The notes beneath the pieces are model-generated. The model made no database searches. It was not told where the DNA came from and saw nothing but the letters and a program-made list of their open reading frames with translations. From VBOC01 sp964512655 (GTDB lineage: Bacteria > Bacteroidota > Ignavibacteria > UBA10030 > SZUA-254), in contig CAZEJT010000010.1 of the NCBI GenBank assembly GCA_964512655.1, forward strand, positions 1-64,000: a DNA stretch of 64,000 nt. Reading direction: 5' to 3'. Positions 1 through 9,270 of the stretch are shown piece after piece. Numbering within the stretch: position 1 is the stretch's first letter; every line of letters begins with the position of its first letter. Position numbers and translations under genes: made by a program.

Positions 1-55
1 ACTTAGATGAGTCAACGAATCCTATTTCGAATAGAAACTTACGTGAGGCAACAAG

Positions 56-1129
56 CTAGAACAGAGACCGCAGAGCGCTGAGCACTTCCCCGAGGCCGAC
101 ATCCCCGGTACGGCCGGAGGGCGCTCTCAGAGCGATGACATTCGTTCCAGGAGGTTTCCATTGGCCGGGATCCGTCGGACCGAATACCGCAATAACGGGC
201 ACTCCGGCCGCTGCAGCAAGGTGCATGATGCCTGTGTCGGCCGAGACAAAGGCCCGGCAGACGAGGGCGTATGCCGCAAGCTTCCTGAGAGGCGGATGGC
301 CCGCACCGATGAACGGAATGTCCTGTGCGGAAATGAAACGCTGATAGAGATCTTCCTCGTTCGGTCCCCAGAATATGACAACCTGAGCCCCGAGTTCGTT
401 TACAAGGGTGAATGCAAGTTCTGCGAAACGCTCCGCGGGCCACCGGTTACCGGTCTTTCCCGCTCCGAGGTGAATACCCACTGCGGGCCGCGAACGGTCG
501 AGGCCGAGCCTTTCCAGATCCACGCGAGCCGATTCGACCTCCGCATCGGAGAATCTCAGCGCCGGAGATCGGTCGGCAGTGTCGGCGCCGATGGTCCGGA
601 CGATGTCAAGGTTTTTCTCGGACTGATGGCGGAACGGCGGAGATCCCGGGGCGAGGATGTTGTAGAGGAAATTCCTACCTGCGCCCGGAAAGACCCACTC
701 CTCCGATCCGAGGACAATGCGTGCGCCGGAGGCATGAGCGAGGAGATCGCTCGTCAGGGAATGGCTTACGGTGTTCAGGACTACCGCGAGATCCCAGTCC
801 CCCCTGAGTGAGGAGATGAATTGGCGGATGCTGTTCCATCTCCATCGTGAGAGGCGCTCCCGGAAGACGATCACCTGGTCCGCGTCCCCGGCAAGTTGAG
901 CCACGCCGCCGAAGTAGTCCCGCACGAGGAGGCCGATTCTCGCTTTTGGAAAATGCGTGCGGAGCGCTCGGACCGCCGGCAGAGAGAGGAGAAAATCGCC
1001 AAGCTGATCGTGCTGGCGGACGACGAGAATGGAACGGATCGAACCGACGTCGAGCGCTTCTGGCGGAAGGAGGGGCCTCGAAACGATACCCCGCAGCGCC
1101 GTGATCAGTACGGCTTTCCCCGGGTCCAT
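56..1129 (-). CDS. Glycosyltransferase family 9 (heptosyltransferase-like)
   Basis: The 357-residue protein belongs to GT9, the ADP-heptose:LPS heptosyltransferase family (WaaC/WaaF/WaaQ type), which transfers heptose to the inner core of lipopolysaccharide at the cytoplasmic face of the inner membrane. Residues about 33-57 carry the family N-terminal pattern (RQHDQLGDFLLSLP). The donor-binding half shows HLGAGKTGNRWP near 219 and ADTGIMHLAAAAG followed by FGPTDP near 297-318. The ATG at 1129 lies 4 bases after the stop of the next upstream gene, so it is the last gene of the LPS-type operon. A heptose role fits gmhA elsewhere in the window (48566-49180), but the exact acceptor cannot be read from sequence. 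Confidence 0.88.
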   Translation of the reverse strand: MDPGKAVLITALRGIVSRPLLPPEALDVGSIRSILVVRQHDQLGDFLLSLPAVRALRTHFPKARIGLLVRDYFGGVAQLAGDADQVIVFRERLSRWRWNSIRQFISSLRGDWDLAVVLNTVSHSLTSDLLAHASGARIVLGSEEWVFPGAGRNFLYNILAPGSPPFRHQSEKNLDIVRTIGADTADRSPALRFSDAEVESARVDLERLGLDRSRPAVGIHLGAGKTGNRWPAERFAELAFTLVNELGAQVVIFWGPNEEDLYQRFISAQDIPFIGAGHPPLRKLAAYALVCRAFVSADTGIMHLAAAAGVPVIAVFGPTDPGQWKPPGTNVIALRAPSGRTGDVGLGEVLSALRSLF

Positions 1130-1133
1130 CAGG

Positions 1134-1952
1134 TCAACAAACCGGTTCGGAGGTCGCAGCAGCCCCGCCGGTAGCCGCGGGCTTCAGCCCGCGCTGCTCA
1201 AGCTCGATGAGCTTGGCGTATTTGGCGAACACGTATGAAGCCGATAGTAGCGAGAGCGTCAGGCCGTGCATGCCGTCGAGAAATCCGAGGCGGAGGAAAT
1301 ACATCTTGAAAAACATGTAGGCCGGACGGGCGAGGAGCCCCGGGATTGAGCCGCGTTTCCCGCCATCCCGCGCGTCGCGCGCAGCGAGCGTGGTATAGGA
1401 GTTGAGCTTGGTGAAGTAATGGTATAGGGTCTCATCGGTGTAATGGAGCAGATCGTTCGAAAGCCTCCCCACCGTTCCCGTCAGCTTCAGCCCCTCGTGC
1501 ACCCGGCTGCGGGTGAAGACGGCCGAGTCCTTTCTGAACAGACGCACGACATACCCCGGGTACCAGCCGCAATGACGTATCCATTTCCCCACAAAGAACG
1601 CTCTCCGCGCCACCTCGTAGCCCGCATGGGGCGGTCGCCGTTCGCTCCGGAGGAGATCAGCCACCTCGCGGCCCAGTTCGGGCGAGGCCCGCTCATCCGC
1701 GTCGATCCAGAAGATCCACTCACAGGTGGCGTGTCGGAGCGCGAGCTCTTTCGCTGCGGAGAAACCCTCCCACGGAGCAACGAACACCTTCCGGGTAAAA
1801 CCCCTCGCGATCTCCGCGCTCCTGTCGGTGCTCTCGGAATCAACGACTACAATCTCGTCGGCCCACGAGACGCTGGAAAGGCATCCGGCGATGTTTCGCT
1901 CCTCGTTGCGCGTGATGACGATTGCCGAGACTCCCCCGCGAGCGCCGCTCAT
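1134..1952 (-). CDS. Glycosyltransferase family 2, WaaE-like
   Basis: This 272-residue GT2 enzyme has a GT-A fold pattern: ITRNEERNI near residue 13, DSESTDRS near 38, and the metal-binding DAD at 84-86. The later block CGWYPGYVVRLFR is typical of the LPS-core WaaE/KdtX-like group. I place the start at the ATG at 1952, which overlaps the upstream stop as ATGA. The open frame continues 77 codons further upstream, but that part only reads through the preceding gene in another frame. The protein matches the 5839-6657 product in length and motifs, so the two are probable paralogues. Its C-terminal codons contain a REP-like palindrome (1176-1193) encoding an RGLKPAATGG tail. Confidence 0.87.
   Translation of the reverse strand: MSGARGGVSAIVITRNEERNIAGCLSSVSWADEIVVVDSESTDRSAEIARGFTRKVFVAPWEGFSAAKELALRHATCEWIFWIDADERASPELGREVADLLRSERRPPHAGYEVARRAFFVGKWIRHCGWYPGYVVRLFRKDSAVFTRSRVHEGLKLTGTVGRLSNDLLHYTDETLYHYFTKLNSYTTLAARDARDGGKRGSIPGLLARPAYMFFKMYFLRLGFLDGMHGLTLSLLSASYVFAKYAKLIELEQRGLKPAATGGAAATSEPVC
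1176..1193. repeat. REP-like palindrome, copy 1
   Basis: A perfect 8-base inverted repeat (CGCGGGCT / AGCCCGCG) with a TC loop, preceded by GGTAGC. It lies inside the last codons of the GT2 gene. The same core, with compensating changes, recurs at 4997-5019 and 9271-9290. Confidence 0.6.
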
Positions 1953-3133
1953 GTGCGCGTCCCTCCGGCGAGTGTGTTCGAGAGGATGGCCACGCCCGCG
2001 GTGAACCAGAAGAGTACCGCGATCTCGTGGTCGCCGAAGTTCCATTCGAAGAGCCCGTTTACCTGGAACCCCACAAACCCGGCGAGGCATCCCGTGGCGA
2101 TACTTCCGAGAAGCGGATCCGCCTGTGCCGCTTTTGACGAGCCGAGCTCCACGACGAACATCTTCGCAAAGAGGGCCGCGCACGCGATCGCCCCCGGGAG
2201 CCCCAGCGTCACAAGGAGCATCATCATATTGTTGTGCAGATGTCCCCCCTCTCCCTCCTCAATCGGCACAGTATAGGTAACGTAGAGCCTCTTCAGGTCG
2301 ATATCCCCCACGCCGGCAAGAGGATGATCCAAAAACATTCTCCAACCCGTCGTGATCATGTGAATCCTGCTGAGGTTCGAGCTCATGGAGGGATCGAAGA
2401 TGCTCGCCGCCCTCGCGCGGAAATCGGATGGGGCGAACAGCACGAAACAGACCAGAAGGATGACGAGGAGAAGAAGGAGCCGCTTCTCCTGTACGGCGCC
2501 GATCGTGCAGACACCCGCCACGAAACCGAGCCAGGCGCTCCTGCTCTGCGTGAGGATAAGCCCGAGGAAGAGGGGTACAAAAGCCACGAGCGCGCCGATG
2601 CGCCACCTGCGGGGCGCCGCCGCCTGGACCGCGACCGGCAGAGCGAGGAGGAGAAGGATCAGCTTGATTCCTCCCTCCGTCAGGAAATACTGGAAGAGAG
2701 AAAGCCTCGCGATGTGGCCTCCGGCGGAGGTCAGAGAAAACGCTTCGATGACAGAGAGGAGCGCTCCCACTGCGACCGGGATCGCGACGAGCCTGAGGAG
2801 ATCATCGCGGCTGCGCACCGAGAGGAGAATCAGGTAGAGGAATGAGACGAGGAAAAACCGCTTCATGTTCACGAACGAGTCCCACCGCTCGCCGGAGAAG
2901 AGCGTGGCAAGAACTTCCGCAGCAAGGTAGAGGAGAATGAACGCGTCGAGCGGGGTTCGCGGCAGCTCGTCCGGGCCCCGGGTGATCACAAGAGCGAGAA
3001 GGAGAACGATCGCGGCGCCCATGGTGATGGAGGAGATGGCGACGGAGAAGGTGACTGCTGTAACGGAAGTCAGCGTTAACCAGTACATCCATCTCAGCGC
3101 CGCCGCGTGCGCCCCCTCGAAGCGAAGAGGCAT
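1949..3133 (-). CDS. O-antigen ligase/polymerase family membrane protein
   Basis: The protein has about 394 residues and roughly ten hydrophobic segments with short polar loops, the pattern of the Wzy/WaaL family (Wzy_C, PF04932). This family polymerises O-antigen repeats or ligates them to lipid A-core on the periplasmic side. Within the Wzy_C region are TQSRSAWLGF near residue 195 and a periplasmic loop with HLHNN near 298, matching the family's conserved Arg and His positions. I prefer the ATG at 3133, where TGATG overlaps the msbA-like stop by one base; a TTG one codon upstream is also possible. Its stop overlaps the next GT2 start. Ligase and polymerase cannot be told apart from sequence alone. 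Confidence 0.8.
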   Translation of the reverse strand: MPLRFEGAHAAALRWMYWLTLTSVTAVTFSVAISSITMGAAIVLLLALVITRGPDELPRTPLDAFILLYLAAEVLATLFSGERWDSFVNMKRFFLVSFLYLILLSVRSRDDLLRLVAIPVAVGALLSVIEAFSLTSAGGHIARLSLFQYFLTEGGIKLILLLLALPVAVQAAAPRRWRIGALVAFVPLFLGLILTQSRSAWLGFVAGVCTIGAVQEKRLLLLLVILLVCFVLFAPSDFRARAASIFDPSMSSNLSRIHMITTGWRMFLDHPLAGVGDIDLKRLYVTYTVPIEEGEGGHLHNNMMMLLVTLGLPGAIACAALFAKMFVVELGSSKAAQADPLLGSIATGCLAGFVGFQVNGLFEWNFGDHEIAVLFWFTAGVAILSNTLAGGTRT

Positions 3134-4977
3134 CAAATCCGGAACTGAAGGTCGTACAGCTTGCGGTAGAGCCCGAGAGGGTTGGCGATCAGCTCGCTGT
3201 GCTTGCCCATCTCCACCACGCGCCCGCGGTCCAGCACGATGATGCGGTCTGCGTGCTGAACCGTGGAGAGCCTGTGAGCGATGACGATCGACGTCCGTCC
3301 CGCCATCAGGTGGTTGATCGCGTCCTGTACGAGAATCTCCGACTCGGTATCGAGCGCGGACGTCGCCTCGTCCAGAATGAGGATCGGGGGATTCTTGAGG
3401 ATCGCCCGGGCGAGGGAAAGCCTCTGGCGCTCGCCCCCCGAAAGCTTTACGCCCCTCTCCCCGATCACGCTCTCGTAGCGCTGCGGCATCGCCATGATGA
3501 AGTCATGCGAGTGCGCGGCCCGCGCTGCCCTGATCACCTCTTCCATCGGGCACTCGTCTAATCCGTACGCGATGTTGTTCCGCACGGTATCGTTGAAAAG
3601 AATCGTCTCCTGAGTCACGATGCCGATGTTTCGCCTCAGAGAGCGCAGGTCGATGCTCCTGATGTCGATTCCGTCGATCGCGATACCCCCTCCCGTCGGG
3701 TCGTAAAACCGCGGGAGAAGATCCACGAGGGTTGTCTTGCCGGTCCCGCTCGGCCCCACGATCGCGACCACTTCCCCCTTCCGGATGGCGAGATTCACGT
3801 CGGTGAGGACCGGGTCGTCGCCGTTGTACGAGAAGGAAACGTTCCTGAAGTCTATCCCCTTGGCCAGACCCCCCAGCTGCACGGCGTCCGGTGCGTTCCC
3901 AATCGAGGGGCGCCGGTCGAGGATCTCGAAAATCCGCTCCCCCGCGGCGCTCGCCTCCTGAATCCGGTTGTTGACGTTGGTCAGCTCTTTCACCGGAGGC
4001 ATGATCTGGAAAATGATGAAGAGAAAGCTCAGGAATGCGCTCGCGTTCATGCTGTGCTCGATCAGGATCTGCCTGCCGCCGTACCAGATGATGACGGCCC
4101 CGGCCGCGACGCTCAGAATCTCTGTGACGGGCGAGGCGAGGTCCCGGATCCGGGTGATGCGGATCAGCGACGAGAAATACTTCTGCGTGTGGCTTTTGAA
4201 TTTCTCGTTCTCGAAATCCTCCATGCCGAATGCTTTCACGACTTTGACGCCCGAGATCGTCTCCTGGAGGACCGAGGTGATATCGGCGAGGCGTTCCTGG
4301 GAAACCCCCCGCTCCTTGTGGAGGCGGATGGCAATCCAGCTGATCACCGAGAGAGAGAAGGGGAACACGACGATCGCGATGAGCGTCAGTTTCCAGCTGA
4401 GCGAAAGGGCGAGGCCGAGGAACACGATGATGAGCAGGGGCTCCCGGATCAGCGTGACGAAGAGCGCGCTGATCCCTCCGTTGAGGATCGACACGTCGTT
4501 CGTCATGCGGGAAATCAGCTCGCCGGTCCGCTCGTTGGTGAAGTAGGCGAGGGGGAGATCGTGGAGGTGCCTGTAGAGGGCGTTTCTGAGGTCCTTGATG
4601 ACGCCTTCTTCCGCGTAGTTCATGAGAAACGACTGCATGTAGCCGAAGAAGTTCTTCAGGAGAAACGCGGCGATCACGATCCAGCAGATCCTGAGGAGGG
4701 CGTCCATCTGGCTCCCGGCGAACATGAAGTTCAGAAACGCCTCCTTCGCGCCGCCCAAAAAGCCCGAGAGTCCGAAGGGAAACGTGAGCGTGGATCGGGT
4801 CCGGGCGAGATCGGCCGCGTCCGTGTGAAAGAGAATGTCGAGGAGCGGGATGAACAGGTAGATCGATATGCCGCTCAGCACCGAGTAGACCACGGTGCAA
4901 AGAATCGAGAGCACGATGTGCATCCAGTAGGGCCTGGCATACCCCACGATTCTGAGGTATGTCGCGAAGTTCTTCAC
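3133..4977 (-). CDS. msbA: MsbA-type lipid A/LPS ABC exporter
   Basis: This 614-residue ABC half-transporter has its membrane domain first (six hydrophobic segments in residues ~15-330) and then an ATPase domain. The ATPase has Walker A GPSGTGKTT near 397, the signature LSGGERQRLSLARA near 500, Walker B ILILDEATSALD and the switch His in AHRLST. MsbA homodimers flip lipid A-core or other lipid-linked glycans across the inner membrane, which fits its position between the O-antigen ligase and glycosyltransferase genes. It starts with GTG at 4977, overlapping the upstream stop as GTGA. A more general multidrug or lipid ABC exporter is the alternative, but the neighbourhood favours an LPS role. 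Confidence 0.85.
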   Translation of the reverse strand: MKNFATYLRIVGYARPYWMHIVLSILCTVVYSVLSGISIYLFIPLLDILFHTDAADLARTRSTLTFPFGLSGFLGGAKEAFLNFMFAGSQMDALLRICWIVIAAFLLKNFFGYMQSFLMNYAEEGVIKDLRNALYRHLHDLPLAYFTNERTGELISRMTNDVSILNGGISALFVTLIREPLLIIVFLGLALSLSWKLTLIAIVVFPFSLSVISWIAIRLHKERGVSQERLADITSVLQETISGVKVVKAFGMEDFENEKFKSHTQKYFSSLIRITRIRDLASPVTEILSVAAGAVIIWYGGRQILIEHSMNASAFLSFLFIIFQIMPPVKELTNVNNRIQEASAAGERIFEILDRRPSIGNAPDAVQLGGLAKGIDFRNVSFSYNGDDPVLTDVNLAIRKGEVVAIVGPSGTGKTTLVDLLPRFYDPTGGGIAIDGIDIRSIDLRSLRRNIGIVTQETILFNDTVRNNIAYGLDECPMEEVIRAARAAHSHDFIMAMPQRYESVIGERGVKLSGGERQRLSLARAILKNPPILILDEATSALDTESEILVQDAINHLMAGRTSIVIAHRLSTVQHADRIIVLDRGRVVEMGKHSELIANPLGLYRKLYDLQFRI

Positions 4978-5813
4978 GCCTGGCTCAGCGGCTCTCCCGC
5001 GGGCTGCCGCAGCCCGCGGCTGCAGACCGGGTTGCGCGAGCGGACGACCTGTTCATAGATCAGGAGGTTGTCCGGTCCCACGCTGGTCGCGGGATGGTAG
5101 AGGTGATAGAGAATGGCGAGATACCTGAGGGTTACAAATTTCGCGCCAAGGAGGCCCAGGCGAAAGGCAATGTCGGTATCCTCTCCCACGCCCGGCGCCC
5201 GGTACTCTTCGTTGAATCCGTTGATTTCCTCCAGGAGCCGCCGCTCCACGCTGAAATTGCATCCGAGGATCCGCGCCTTGTTCCGGTGCAGAAGGCGGCG
5301 GATGAAGGGATTCGGGATTCTCACCGCATCCTCGAGGTTGCTGCTTCTGGCGAGGAGGCCGTCGAGGAGCACACCGTAGGACATGCGCTCCATGCTTCCC
5401 GAGGCAAAATCTGTCAGAGTGAATCGGTCCGTAATCTGCCGGCTGAAGTTCACCCTCCGGCCGCAGAGAACGGCGCGGGGCTCGCGGTGGGAGTCGTGGT
5501 CGGCAAGGAATTCATGATGCGGGACGCAATCCCCGTCGATAAACACCAGGTAGTCGGATTCCGCCGAGGCGATGGCCCTGTTCAGCATGACGTTTTTCCG
5601 GAAGCCCTCGTCGGGCTGCCACAGATGCCTGACAGGAAAGAAGCCGCCGGAGCGCGTCCGGGCGATCAGTTCTCCGATTTCGGGTCCGGAGCCGTCGTCG
5701 GCAACGATGACTTCAAAGTCGCGCATCCTCTGTCTGAGGAGCGCCGCGAGAATGAATTCGAGGTACCGCGCCTCATTGTAGACGGCGATCACCAGCGTCA
5801 GCGATCTCTTCAT
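4974..5813 (-). CDS. Glycosyltransferase family 2
   Basis: The 279-residue GT2 enzyme has the N-terminal sugar-nucleotide site (IAVYNEARYLE near residue 9, VADDGSG near 37), the metal-binding DGD at 93-95, and a later GVGEDTDIAFRL block. The last is typical of the C-terminal galactosyltransferase-like half (Glyco_transf_7C) found in capsule and LPS polymerising GT2 enzymes. It starts at ATG 5813 and its stop overlaps the MsbA-like GTG start. Its extreme C-terminus is encoded by a REP-like palindrome (4997-5019), giving a short RGLRQPAGEPL tail outside the catalytic fold. Sugar and acceptor are unknown. Confidence 0.85.
   Translation of the reverse strand: MKRSLTLVIAVYNEARYLEFILAALLRQRMRDFEVIVADDGSGPEIGELIARTRSGGFFPVRHLWQPDEGFRKNVMLNRAIASAESDYLVFIDGDCVPHHEFLADHDSHREPRAVLCGRRVNFSRQITDRFTLTDFASGSMERMSYGVLLDGLLARSSNLEDAVRIPNPFIRRLLHRNKARILGCNFSVERRLLEEINGFNEEYRAPGVGEDTDIAFRLGLLGAKFVTLRYLAILYHLYHPATSVGPDNLLIYEQVVRSRNPVCSRGLRQPAGEPLSQA
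4997..5019. repeat. REP-like palindrome, copy 2
   Basis: A perfect 9-base inverted repeat (CCGCGGGCT / AGCCCGCGG) with a 5-base loop GCCGC, lying within the final codons of the GT2 gene. It shares the CGCGGGCT stem with copy 1. Confidence 0.6.
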
Positions 5814-5838
5814 GGTGTGCGTCCGGCCGCTTCCGGGG

Positions 5839-6657
5839 TCATGGGCGTTTCAACGTTCTGAGTTCGGAATTTGTCACCGGCGGCATCACGCCTTCCCCTT
5901 CGCTGACGCGGTATTGGTATTCCCAGAGCTTGGCGTAGAGGGCAAGAGTATAGACGGAGCCGAGAACGGCGACGAGAAAACCGTCGTATCCGTCTTTGAA
6001 CCCGCCGTTTGAAACGTACTTTCGGATGAAATGCGACACCGGGCTCAGGACCAGGCGGAAGAGGGAGGCTCCGCCGCGCGGATGTTCTCGGAGCCGGTTC
6101 GACAGCTGGAGGGAGGTGTAGTCGTTCATCTTCGAGAGGTACTCGGCGATCGACTCGTAGGTGTAATGGTTGAGGAACCCGTCGAGCCTCCCCCGTCTTC
6201 CTTCTACTGTGAAGCCTCCGTGCACCTCGGCCGGTTCCGCCCGGTACTTGTCGTGCCGGAAGAGCCTGAAGGTATAGTCGGGATACCACCCCCCGTGCTT
6301 CATCCACTTCCCAAAGATGAACACCTTGCGCGGCAGTTCGTAGCCGTCGGCCGCTCCGCCTGATGCGAGCACCGACCGGATCTCCTCGCGGAGCTCGGCC
6401 GATACCTCCTCGTCGGCGTCTACGTACAAAAGCCAGCTCCCGGTCGTCAGGGCAAAGCCGCGTTCACGCTGAGGGATGTCGCCGTCATACTCGTGCTGAA
6501 CGACGCGGTCTGCGTGCTTCGCAGCAAGCTCGACCGTCCGGTCGGAGCTGAAGGAATCAACGACCACGACCTCGTCGGCCCACCGGACGCTCCGGAGGCA
6601 GCGCTCGATCCTCTTCTCCTCGTTCAGAGTAATGACCACGACGGAGAGACGCTCCAT
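5839..6657 (-). CDS. Glycosyltransferase family 2, WaaE-like
   Basis: The 272-residue protein has ITLNEEKRIERC near residue 9, VVVDSFSSDRT near 31, metal-binding DAD at 80-82, and GGWYPDYTFRLFR in the C-terminal half. These place it in the same LPS-core GT2 group as the 1134-1952 product, with which it shares length and block order. The start is ATG 6657, 4 bases after the leuS stop. A 25-base gap separates it from the next GT2 gene. It probably adds a core sugar to a nascent LPS or lipooligosaccharide at the inner membrane, but the sugar is unknown. Confidence 0.86.
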   Translation of the reverse strand: MERLSVVVITLNEEKRIERCLRSVRWADEVVVVDSFSSDRTVELAAKHADRVVQHEYDGDIPQRERGFALTTGSWLLYVDADEEVSAELREEIRSVLASGGAADGYELPRKVFIFGKWMKHGGWYPDYTFRLFRHDKYRAEPAEVHGGFTVEGRRGRLDGFLNHYTYESIAEYLSKMNDYTSLQLSNRLREHPRGGASLFRLVLSPVSHFIRKYVSNGGFKDGYDGFLVAVLGSVYTLALYAKLWEYQYRVSEGEGVMPPVTNSELRTLKRP

Positions 6658-6661
6658 GCGC

Positions 6662-9184
6662 TCAGCCGAGGACCAGGCTGACGAGTTTGTTCTTCACGAC
6701 AACCATTTTCACGATCGTCCTCCCCTCGAGGTGACGCTTCACGTTCGCGTCGTTGAGGACGATCGGTTTGAGGGCGGCCTCGTCGGTATCGACGGGAACG
6801 TGGAACTTCGATCTGACCTTCCCGTTGATCTGCACCACGATCTCGACCCTCTCCGAGGCAATCTTCGCGCTGTCGTACGACGGCCACGGCTCATAGGCGA
6901 GCGAACGGCCGTGTCCCAGCCGCTCCCACAGTTCTTCGGCGAGATGCGGCGCGAACGGCGAAAGGAGGAGGACGAAACTCTCCATCGCCGGCCGCGGTTT
7001 GAGGTCCGCCGTGAGAAAGGCGTTCACGAAAATCATCAGCTGAGAGATCGCCGTATTGAAATTCAATCCCTCGATGTCCTCGGTGACCTTCTTCACCGTC
7101 TCGTGTAGGAGGCGCTCCTGTCCGGGAAGAAGCGCCGCGTCCCGCACCGAGGAATGGACTCTTCCTTCCTCGTCGAGAATCATCCGGTACGCCCTGTTGA
7201 GAAACCGGTGCACGCCCTCGACGCCGCGGGTGGACCACGGCTTCGAATCGACGAGAGGCCCCATGAACATCTCGAACAATCGGAGGGAGTCCGCGCCGTA
7301 GGCCGCCACGACTTCATCGGGGTTGACGACGTTGTTCAGCGACTTGGACATCTTCTGTCCGTTCTCGCCCAGAATCGTTCCCTGGTTCACGAGTCTCCTG
7401 AACGGTTCGTTCGTCGAGAGATGGCCGAGATCGAAGAGGATCTTGTGCCAGAACCGGGCATAGAGGAGATGCAGCACCGCGTGCTCCGCTCCCCCCACGT
7501 AGAGATCGACCGGCATCCAGGCCTTTTCGTTCTGAGGCGATACGAATTCCTTCGCGTTGTGGGGATCGAGGTAGCGAAGATAGTACCAGCATGATCCCGC
7601 CCACTGCGGCATCGTGTGCGTCTCGCGCATTGCAGGCCGCCCCGTCGCCGGATCGGTCGTCTTCACCCACGACTCCGCCCCGGCCAGCGGAGAGACTCCC
7701 TTCGTTCCCGCTCTGCTGTACTCGAGATCGGGAAGGAGTACCGGAAGGTCGGATTCCGGGAGGTCTCTGACCGTCCCGTCCTCAAGGTAGATTAGCGGAA
7801 ACGGCTCCCCCCAGTAGCGCTGGCGCGAGAAGAGCCAGTCGCGCAGCTTGTAATTCACCGTGCGTTTCCCGCGGCCCTTTTTCTCAAGCCATTCCACGAT
7901 CGCGGCCTTGGCCCTTTCCGTCGGTAGCCCGTTGAGAGAAATCTCGGAGTTGGCCGAGTTCACCGCCGTGCCGTCCTCCGTGAAGGGAGCGGCCGAGACG
8001 TCTCCGCCGGATACAACTTCAACGACCGGAAGGTGGTATTCCCGGGCGAACTCGAAGTCACGGTCATCGTGACCCGGGACCGCCATGATCGCACCCGTTC
8101 CGTACGTTAATAGGACGTAATCCGCAGTCCAGATCTGGATTGGTCTCCCTGTAGCGGGGTTTATAGCGTATCCGCCCGTGAAGACCCCGCTCTTTGTCTT
8201 CCCCAGGGCCGTTCGCTCGAGGTCGCTTTTCATCCTGGCTTCGGCCCGGTAGGCCTCCACCTTTGCCCTCTCCCCGGGAGCACAGACCTTATCAACCAGC
8301 GGATGCTCCGGAGCAAGCACCAAATAGGTTGCTCCGAATATTGTGTCCGGACGAGTGGTAAATACCGCGATGCTCCCCTTTCCCCCCTCGACCGGAAAAC
8401 TAACTTCTGCTCCCTCAGACCTCCCAATCCAGTTTCTTTGCATCTCCATGATCCCGGATGGCCAATCGAGCTCCGCCAGATCGTGCTCCAGCCGTTCCGC
8501 ATAAGCCGTGATCCGGAGCATCCATTGCTTCATCATCCGGCGCTCGACCGTGTACCCCTTTTCCACCCATTCTTCCACTTCCTCGTTTGCGAGGACCGTG
8601 CCCAGCTCATCAGACCAGTTGACCGGCATTTCGGCCCTGTAGGCAAGCCGCCGTGCGGCGATATAATCGTATTTCACCTGAGGCGTGAGACCGGGAGGAA
8701 GGGGGAGTTCTGAAATGGGCCTGGCCATCCGGCGTTCCGGGTCGTACCAGGAGTTGTAGATCTTTAGGAAGATCCATTGGGTCCATTTGTAATAGCCCGG
8801 ATCGGTGGTGTTGATCTCGCGCGTCCAGTCATAGGAGAGGCCGAGCATTTTAATCTGCCGCTTGAAGGTCGTGATGTTCTGCCCTGTGGTGATTCTCGGC
8901 GCGATTCCCGTCTGCATCGCATATCTCTCGGCCGGAAGGCCGAAGGCATCCCACCCCATCGGATGCATCACGCTGAAACCGTTCATGCGCTTAAAGCGGC
9001 AGAAGATGTCCGTCGCCGTGTACCCTTCGGGGTGCCCCACGTGGAGGCCCGCTCCCGACGGATAGGGGAACATGTCCAGAACGTAGATCTTCTTCCCCGG
9101 AGGGGCGTCGGGAGTGGTGAACGTCCCCTCCTTCTCCCATCGCTCCTGCCATTTGTGCTCGATTTCAGTAAACGGATACGTCAT
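6662..9184 (-). CDS. leuS: Leucyl-tRNA synthetase
   Basis: This 840-residue class I aminoacyl-tRNA synthetase charges tRNA-Leu with leucine in the cytoplasm. The HIGH-type signature is HVGH at 48-51 after MFPYPSGAGL, and KMSKS lies at about 611-615. Between them are a CP1 editing domain (TTRPDTIFGATYLVLAPEHP) and a DWLFSRQRYWGEPFP block, and the protein ends in the C-terminal tRNA-binding extension. Length is normal for bacterial LeuRS. The ATG at 9184 lies about 23 bases below a predicted start point (promoter 9214-9242). The gene runs directly into the LPS cluster with a 4-base gap, so read-through into those genes is likely. Confidence 0.98.
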   Translation of the reverse strand: MTYPFTEIEHKWQERWEKEGTFTTPDAPPGKKIYVLDMFPYPSGAGLHVGHPEGYTATDIFCRFKRMNGFSVMHPMGWDAFGLPAERYAMQTGIAPRITTGQNITTFKRQIKMLGLSYDWTREINTTDPGYYKWTQWIFLKIYNSWYDPERRMARPISELPLPPGLTPQVKYDYIAARRLAYRAEMPVNWSDELGTVLANEEVEEWVEKGYTVERRMMKQWMLRITAYAERLEHDLAELDWPSGIMEMQRNWIGRSEGAEVSFPVEGGKGSIAVFTTRPDTIFGATYLVLAPEHPLVDKVCAPGERAKVEAYRAEARMKSDLERTALGKTKSGVFTGGYAINPATGRPIQIWTADYVLLTYGTGAIMAVPGHDDRDFEFAREYHLPVVEVVSGGDVSAAPFTEDGTAVNSANSEISLNGLPTERAKAAIVEWLEKKGRGKRTVNYKLRDWLFSRQRYWGEPFPLIYLEDGTVRDLPESDLPVLLPDLEYSRAGTKGVSPLAGAESWVKTTDPATGRPAMRETHTMPQWAGSCWYYLRYLDPHNAKEFVSPQNEKAWMPVDLYVGGAEHAVLHLLYARFWHKILFDLGHLSTNEPFRRLVNQGTILGENGQKMSKSLNNVVNPDEVVAAYGADSLRLFEMFMGPLVDSKPWSTRGVEGVHRFLNRAYRMILDEEGRVHSSVRDAALLPGQERLLHETVKKVTEDIEGLNFNTAISQLMIFVNAFLTADLKPRPAMESFVLLLSPFAPHLAEELWERLGHGRSLAYEPWPSYDSAKIASERVEIVVQINGKVRSKFHVPVDTDEAALKPIVLNDANVKRHLEGRTIVKMVVVKNKLVSLVLG

Positions 9185-9213
9185 GTAAGAGTGATAACCA
9201 TAATTATTTGTTC

Positions 9214-9242
9214 AACATACGTATTTCACTTAGGAGAATCAA
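9214..9242 (-). promoter_or_regulatory. Sigma-70-type promoter of leuS
   Basis: On the minus strand TTGATT (9242-9237) and TATGTT (9219-9214) are separated by 17 bases in an AT-rich spacer between rplQ and leuS. The rpsL promoter (28657-28685) has the same ACG-TATGTT end. This is a pattern match only. Confidence 0.6.
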
Positions 9243-9270
9243 CAACGGCATGGCAGGACGAAAACGGTAG

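Noticed and set aside
10..15. TTGACT on the minus strand at the left edge
   Set aside because: The matching -10 box would lie outside the window, so no promoter can be supported.
1953..2183. 77-codon N-terminal extension of the GT2 gene ending at 1134
   Set aside because: It lies wholly inside the O-antigen ligase gene in another frame, is Arg-rich, and lacks GT2 sequence.
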